Origin: Crambe crambe
Lineage: Eukaryota; Porifera; Demospongiae; Poecilosclerida; Crambeidae
Length of the DNA stretch: 64,000 nucleotides
Direction: 5' to 3'
Assembly: GCA_963924555.1 (NCBI GenBank)
Contig: OZ004586.1
Span: forward strand, 8,080,501-8,144,500
Made by a program: the position numbers and the translations under genes. The notes beneath the pieces are model-generated. The model did not search any database. It had not been told where the DNA came from and worked only from the letters and a program-made list of their open reading frames with translations. Of the stretch, positions 58,044 through 64,000 are shown in pieces. Numbering within the stretch: the first letter of the stretch is position 1; every line of letters begins with the position of its first letter.

Positions 58044-58426
58044 ATAGGCGAGTGGAAATTCACTGGTGACCTTCTTGGCATCTCACAAGATCAAATTGAA
58101 GCACTTAAATGGTACCAACATGACAGCCAGCTGCCTCTAGCTAGATACTAGCTAGCAGCAGTGGATGAATGGATCGACCAAATATGACATCAAATAAATG
58201 TAACTAGCATGGCATTTTCATTTATTTTTGCTTTTCCATATATTACCTCATTGTTATAGTATGTGTGCACACAACATTAACTTCTGAGATACTATCTTAG
58301 TCTATGCCAGACTACTTAGAGAGCTAGAGGCGGAGCAGACTAGTGAGCATGCGCATTTCTCTGGGGCGCCCGCCAGATCGACCACAGATCAGGACCCACC
58401 TACCAGAATTGAGAGGATAGTAAGTC
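58044..58426. other. Spacer between ankyrin-Death and CARD-like genes
   Basis: Immediately after the TGA at 58041-58043 the frame continues for 35 codons (EWKFTGDLLGISQDQIEALK then WYQHDS) before the next stop, resembling part of a Death-type helix bundle. The rest (58150-58426) shows no gene. It should contain the promoter of the CARD-like gene; a GC-richer stretch lies at 58340-58405. Confidence 0.5.
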
Positions 58427-61400
58427 ATGGCAAGTGAGCAGACGGGAGAGAACATAACTGGTGGAACAGCAATCCTTACCGACAATGCAGTCGCCATGGG
58501 CTTGATAGGGTCCGCAACTCGAAAAATCAATGTCAAGCAATTTTGGGTTTCAGTGGTGATATTAGTAGTACTAAATGGTAGTAATACACTAGCACCTGCA
58601 AATCCCTGAGATCGTAGTTCTTTCCGTGGAAATCGTACTTGCTGTGAGTAGAGGTCAAAGGTCGAGTGTGCACTAATTAGATTCAGTTATTTTCAGATTT
58701 CGTGCTGGCTATAGTGAAAGAGGTGAGACTATAGCTATGTACTTTCATATTTGCATGCCCCAGAGTACGAGAATTGCATGTTGTCTAGTGGCTGATTTGG
58801 TATGAAGGCTGTATTTGCTTGCTTGTTGTAGCTACACACTTCCTATCTGGTATGCAGTAAGTACTAGGCCTACCTATTACTTGTAGCAAATTTGGGGCAA
58901 ATTTGTTGTTTCTGACCATCTGGGTGAGCAGACTGTTTTATGTACATATAGGGTCCGCAACTCGAAAAATCAATGTCAAGCAATTCTGGGTTTCAGTGGT
59001 GGTATTGGTAGTACTAAATGGTAGTAATACACTAGCACCTGCAAATCCCTGGGATCTCTGTGGAAATCGAACTTGCTGTTCTGAGTGAGGTCAAAAGTCG
59101 AGTGTGCACTATAATTAGATTCACATGTGCTGACTACAGTAAGAGGTGAAGACGTAGCTATGTCTAATTGAAGAACCTTCATATTTACATGTCCAAGAGT
59201 ATGGGAATTGCATGTTGTCTAGTGGCTGATTTGGTATGACCATCTGGGTGAGCATGTACATAGTAGGTATGCGTGAAAAAGAAAAAAAGGTTATGTTATG
59301 AATCCAGAACCTCCCAGTAATGTCTGATCACTAACATTATTGGCATAGGGGCGTTACAGTTCCCTTGCTATTCTCGTAACTCCTCTGGTTACCTTTTGCA
59401 GATTTCTGGGAGAATATATAGCTACGGATGTAGCTCCACATTATGGCATCACATAGAGGTATGTTAATTTCTGGGTCACTATGAAAATTACTTATTAAAA
59501 TTTATTGTGCAGGCAAAACACCAGTCACAAGGTTACAAGAAGAGGTGCAAGACTGTAATACTAAGATTTGCCAGCTCTCTCTAAAGGTTAAACAGCAAGA
59601 CAATGATATTTTACAACTTAGAGAAGAAGTGAAGAAATTACTAACTGAACTTAGTAAAACCAGGATCACTTTAAAGGACATTGTTGACAAACTATAACAT
59701 TTAATAAAATTTCCATTCTTTAAAAAAAGCTCAATGAATTAATCACTTTGAACAACTAAGTCACCCTTGGAAAGATCTTCCATTAAGTTAAAAAAACAGT
59801 GATGTTCTTCTCCATCATAGGCAATTTCATGTAAGTTAGATTGAGCATCATACCTGACAACGAATCCTGAAAACCATCTCTCTTCTTTATCAACTTCAAA
59901 CTTGTGAATGACTTTTTGCCCAACTAGCGATTCTGATGTGTAGTTATGACAACTAACCACACTACTATACAGATCCAAATGGGTAGAGAATTCTCTGATG
60001 ATATCTGATAGAGGTCTTTGCTTCCTCTTCACAGTGAATGGTATATTAATGCTTTCTTTAAGCACTTTTTTCCTCACATTGATTTGCTCTCTTAGTAGCA
60101 CACGTTTTTTTTGTCCCTTCTTTGCTTCACTGATACTTTCTTCGTCAATTTCTGATAAAACATCTTTCAGTTCGTTCACTGATGAAATCAAATGTACTGT
60201 TGATAGTCTATCCTTCTCTTCAGCAGCTCGTTTTTGAAAAGCATCTCTGCGATTTTTCTCTCTGATCATTTTTTCTTGCCTAAACTTTTGTTGGTCTTCT
60301 TCGGCACTTTTGTAAGCTTCTCTAACTCGAACTCTACTCTTTCTTGCAAGTTCAACAACGTTATGCTGCTGATCACTTGGTAGCCCATCCAACCATTGCA
60401 TGGTCTTGTTTTTCTTTGCTTGGACAAGATTTGACTTGGACATCTGATGCAAATTAGGCATTACAATAGACAAGTAATCATTCAAACCAAGGATACTCTC
60501 ACACACATCATTGTTCGGTTTCAAAGACTTAAGAATTCTCTTAGCATCTGGTTCTGGTTCCCAATATTTACCTCCTGGTAACTGGTTGTGTGCATAGGAT
60601 GAAAGCTTTGCATTCATTCTTGATGCTCCAGAAGCTAGCAAGGAATGAAGAAGACACTTATTAGTTTCTTCACTGGAGAATATTACTTCTTCAATGGGTT
60701 CATATGCCGGATGCAAGCGATGATTCACCTTTTTGTCTGTGCCATACAATCTTTTTTCTGATGGAAACACTTGTAAATTTCGATCCATACATTTTTCAGG
60801 ATGATGTTCAATCTCAGACAAGAAAATACGAAGTTCTAAATAGTGTTTATTCATGTCGAGCACATTCTTATTCAGATGTGTTGATTTAGCAAGCATTACT
60901 AGATTACAGTAAACATGATGGAACATTACTGCATCCACCTTCAAGTGCATCAATTCAAGAGGATCCTGAAGTTTTTGAAAAACACTTTGTTCCAACTTAT
61001 TCCCCTTTTCCTTCCCAGTATATTTCAAAAAACTTATAGCTGCTTCCCTCAGAAATAATATTTTTCCTGCATTGTATGCCATCACAAAATATCGGCTGCC
61101 AACTTGCCTCTCCATCTTCACTTCTGTACATTGCTGATAATACTTAGCTTCACTCGAGCTACTTTGAGAAGCCATCAAGGCTAAGAAATCAGGAAATGCA
61201 ACAGCACCATGGGCATACTCAGGTATACCATGTTTAACACCATTTTTGCTTAGTAGCTTACAAAACTCGTGAACAAGCACATCACTTGAAGCACTACCCT
61301 CGATGCCCGATTCTGTGGTATCAAAAAAAGCTTTCCGGAGATTAACTCCAAGGTGCATAGAACAAAAGTTTTCAACAAGTTCGGTAATATCGGGGTAATC

Positions 61401-64000
61401 ACCTGCTGGACCAAACCGTTCATTATCCTCTTCTCTTCTCTCTTCAATCAACTTATTAAATTTCTTCTGTGTAGACGCAGAATCTGAGCTGGATGATGTG
61501 ATAAGAGTCCAGTTTATTTTGTCCGCATTAGGTAAGTTTAATGCATGGGCAATATCACGGAGCTTTTGAAGTTCCTTAGATATGTCAGCAATCATGGATT
61601 CTGCACTTCCATCAGGAATTTCATTGACTGAGAGAACTGTACCATTAATAGCTGCACCTTGTAATTTCTTCTGGGACAATGTTGTTCCATCACAGTTGAG
61701 GTTTAAAGAATCAGACTGTAGAAGACTTGCCGCATTGTGAGCTAAGTTTACAGTTGTAAGCTCCTCCCTTCTCATGTATGAAGCACAAGATTCTCCAGGT
61801 AACCGCAACCTATCAACATCTTTAGTCGGTAAGAAGCTCTTGAGAACAGACCTTATTGTACTGGAAATTTTAGCAGGGGGCAATTGATCTGCAAGCAATT
61901 TGTAGTACAGTTCTCTTACAGCTGTTGTATAAATGTGACCACTATCCAGAGTTTCAAACACTGTATCACTGCCAATAGGATGTGTTTCACTTTTAAGATC
62001 AGTCAGCTGATCCTGCATTTCATCTTCATAGTAAACTGAATCTAAATAAGCTGACTGAAGCTTATCTTGCATTATACAGGTTTGCTTACGTGCAGTGTCC
62101 CGCTGCTTTGTTGTTTTCTGGAGCCGATTTGAAACATCAGATAGAGCACACCTGGTAGAGGCTAGGTCAGTGCTTGCAACTTCCAGCTGTTTTTTCAGTT
62201 CTTTTAAGGCTTCTTGCTGTTCAGACACTTTATGAGACATTGCCTCAAGATCTTCTTGATAGCCACACATGGCATTCTGTAACTGTTCAACAGTACTATC
62301 CATGCCATAATACATAGGATCTGAGCTCAACCTGTCTGAATCGACAATTTTTTTAACGAACCTGTAGACATTATCAGGTCGTTGTGACATTCTTCTAGTT
62401 TTAAAATTCACATCAATAAGCAAATAAAACCTTCCCACTGTGGTTTTAGTAGCTGACTGTGCAGGTGCCCATTGTTGAAGATAATGATGTACATCTCTGT
62501 AAAATCCAACTGCCACTGGCTTAGTGACTGTCCAGCACAAGTCTTTTTGTCCTTCCAGACATTGTAGAAATGCTTGTTGAAATAATCTCTCCGTAACACC
62601 ACAGTCTGGTACACTTGTGGGAAACACAGCAGACACTGTATATATAGTGAGGAATAGAACTATAATTGCAATGCACACACTAACCAGCAGTCCAACATAC
62701 CCGGCTTATGCCTAGTTCTTGGTATCCAGTGCCTATGACGATATGAAGTGAGTGGTGAACCTATTAATTTCTGCTGTCCAACTGCTGATGGTTTAGTTGG
62801 TGCTGCCAATCTTCTAACAGTATCCAGAAAACGACTTGGTCGAGTAATTGGAATATGGGGGTAGCTGGCAGTAAACTTTTCGGTTAGAATGTCAGCTACT
62901 GATTGGTAACAATCAGTTTCAATCTCTGCAGCTTCAAGGAAGTCGATCAGATCACCATATGAGGGATGCTCCTGCATACAAGGTATGAACTAGAGTAAAA
63001 CAGATAATTTAATCTATTCTATTATAGATCCTACCATATCTGAAGTAATGAGGGGAGCAAACTCCAACCTGTAGCTAGGTCTTCAACTGGAGAAGATATG
63101 AGAACAGCAAACTGAAGACAAAAATGGAAACTGTAACACCCCTATGCCAATTTATGTTACTGATCAAATACAACTGGGAGGTTCTAAAACTGTAGCTTGC
63201 ATTTTTCTCCTTTTCATGCACACCTACTACTATGTACATAAAATAGTCTGCTCACCCAGATGGTCAGAAACTACAAATTTGCCCCAAATTTGCTACAGGT
63301 AATAGGTAGGCCTAGTACTTACTGCATACCAGATAGGAAGTGTGTAGCTACAACAAGCAAGCAAATACAGCCTTCATACCAAATCAGCCACTAGACAACA
63401 TGCAATTCTCGTACTCTGGGGCATGCAAATATGAAAGTACATAGCTATAGTCTCACCTCTTTCACTATAGCCAGCAGGAAGTTTGAAATAGTTGAATCTA
63501 ATTAGTGCACACTCGACCTTTGACCTCTACTCACAGCAAGTTCGATTTCCACGGAAAGAACGACGATCTCGGGGATTTGCAGATGCTAGTGTATTACTAC
63601 CATTTAGTACTACTAATACCACCACTGAAATCAAAAATTGCTTGACATTGATTTTTCGAGTTGCGGACCCTAGGCTTGATCACCAAGGAACAACGGAACG
63701 CAATCTACACAGCTGAAACTCCGTTCGAAAGAACAAGCAAGTTCATTCAAGTATTCTCGGAGGTAACCAATGATCCCGAGGCAATGAAGAAGTTTGTAGA
63801 CTTGCTACAAAATGAAGGGATCGATCTTGAAGTGCTGGGGAAATTTATAGCGATACTGAAGCAGGAGGGAGCTGATGAAAAGTTGATCAAAGAAGTGGGT
63901 AAGTTTGTTATTGTTAACTTAGCTACTGCAATTGGTTAGTTTATTATCTGCAGAAGATGCTATGGAAAAGCTTGCAACAGAGAAGCAAAAAAATCTTTCT
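58427..64000 (+). CDS. CARD-like (death-fold) gene, first exon split by a transposon; continues past the window
   Basis: The coding sequence starts at ATG 58427 and runs to 58506 (MASEQTGENITGG, then NAVAMGL). It resumes in the same frame at 63673-63898 (GLITKEQRNAIYTAETPFE, FERTSKFIQVFSEV, KKFVDLLQNEG). The break is exactly a transposon (about 58507-63672) with GGCTTGAT at both junctions. The next exon begins at 63954 (EDAMEKLATEKQK) and reaches the edge. The joined protein has the helix pattern of a CARD: GLITxEQ, ETPFERTSKFI and KKFVDLLQNEGIDLEVL correspond to typical helices 2-5. Death-fold proteins act as cytoplasmic adaptors in cell-death and innate signalling. As it stands in this assembly the gene cannot make its protein unless the whole element is removed from the transcript. 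The CARD call is inference from pattern, and another death-fold type is possible. Confidence 0.72.
59443..59697 (+). CDS. Small two-exon coiled-coil protein in the transposon, 66 residues
   Basis: Exon 1 59443-59458 (MASHR and one base) has the donor GTATGT. Exon 2 59513-59697 follows the acceptor TGCAG and reads in phase (GKTPVTRLQEEVQDC, LREEVKKLLTELSKT) to TAA. Heptad-like spacing of leucine and valine runs through most of the protein, so a parallel coiled coil is likely. It runs convergent with the large transposase gene, whose stop is only 42 bases away. The large protein also has a coiled coil near its N-terminus, so the two might pair; that is inference. No other function is visible. 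Confidence 0.6.
59739..62977 (-). CDS. Large transposase-like protein with Tudor-like C-terminus, 1057 residues
   Basis: Two exons on the minus strand: 62977-62701 and 62635-59739, joined in phase across a 65-base intron (donor GTATGT, acceptor TATACAG). The N-terminus starts MQEHPSYGDLIDFLEAAEI. Next come a CxC-poor domain (about 95-160), a coiled coil (about 210-300) and a core that looks like an RNase H-fold transposase: CDGTTLSQKKLQGAAING, then ITSSSSDSA about 60 residues later, then FCSMHLGVNLRKAFFD. Aspartates in the first two blocks are candidate catalytic residues. A basic helical region (KKNKTMQWL to KRAAEEKDRL) follows, and the final about 65 residues (GQKVIHKFEVDKEERWFSGF, YDGEEHHCFF) resemble a Tudor- or chromo-like barrel. 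The frame has no internal stop, so the element may still be active or was until recently. I cannot name the superfamily. Confidence 0.72.

Larger units (their letters stand above)
58507..63672. mobile_element. 5.2 kb DNA transposon inserted in a CARD-like exon
   Basis: The ends read AGGGTCCGCAACTCGAAAAA (58507) and the reverse complement, finishing GGACCCTA at 63672. The inverted repeats are long, about 440 bases (58507-58949 and about 63232-63670), and highly similar. A second, partly deleted copy of the left repeat follows (58950-59370) and pairs further inward with about 63115-63230. GGCTTGAT is duplicated at the two junctions (58499-58506 and 63673-63680); the exact duplication length is 7-9 bases because the TA next to it is ambiguous. 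It carries a large minus-strand gene and a small plus-strand gene. Well-preserved ends and an intact long frame suggest a recent insertion. Superfamily not assigned. Confidence 0.88.

Noticed and set aside
62636..62678. Start of the large transposase at 62678 with a hydrophobic N-terminus resembling a signal peptide
   Set aside because: That stretch is the intron: a donor at 62700 and acceptor at 62636 join the upstream exon in phase, and a signal peptide makes no sense on a transposase.
1..64000. tRNA or rRNA genes
   Set aside because: No cloverleaf with A and B box spacing or rRNA-like stretch was noticed by eye; a dedicated scan (tRNAscan-SE, Infernal) would be decisive.

Overview
This is a stretch of an intron-rich metazoan genome, most likely a demosponge. 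The evidence is the gene content rather than any single marker: a receptor-less kinase fused to Kelch repeats, RING/B-box/filamin/NHL proteins, an ankyrin-ZU5-Death protein and a CARD-like gene. Introns are short GT-AG introns in consistent phase. The DNA is AT-rich, and the non-coding part is saturated with the palindromic word TAGCTA and with foldback (MITE-like) elements. Species assignment is inference.

Layout. 685-6681 (+): seven-exon kinase/coiled-coil/Kelch gene with a 0.75 kb MITE in intron 1. 7397-11233: decayed 3.8 kb DNA transposon with a transposase on the minus strand. 11373-12767 (-) and 14026-15018 (+): two coiled-coil proteins; the second has the helix / glycine-rich hydrophobic hairpin / helix layout of alpha-helical membrane-inserting proteins. 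18725-44389 (+): tandem family of four paralogous genes (here A1-A4) for secreted, CUB-like proproteins with dibasic cleavage sites and a domain I do not recognise. A TRIM-NHL gene (21664-23772, -) sits between A1 and A2. 44390-49264: gene-poor, dominated by nested foldback elements; one has a 9-bp target duplication and a related empty site nearby. 49265-58043 (+): giant ankyrin-repeat gene whose 6.4 kb first exon contains recent internal duplications, followed by ZU5-like, Death and proline-rich exons. 58427 to the right edge (+): first exons of a CARD-like gene, split inside its first coding exon by a 5.2 kb DNA transposon that carries its own 1057-residue protein and a small coiled-coil protein.

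Together: kinase, TRIM, Death-domain and CARD-like proteins, a possible membrane-inserting protein and a cluster of diversifying secreted proteins suggest an innate-immunity or self-recognition neighbourhood, but nothing in the sequence proves that they act together. The two most novel items are the four-gene secreted family and the transposon-split CARD-like gene. Exon boundaries were chosen by hand from GT-AG sites, phase consistency and comparison among paralogues; no transcript evidence was available.
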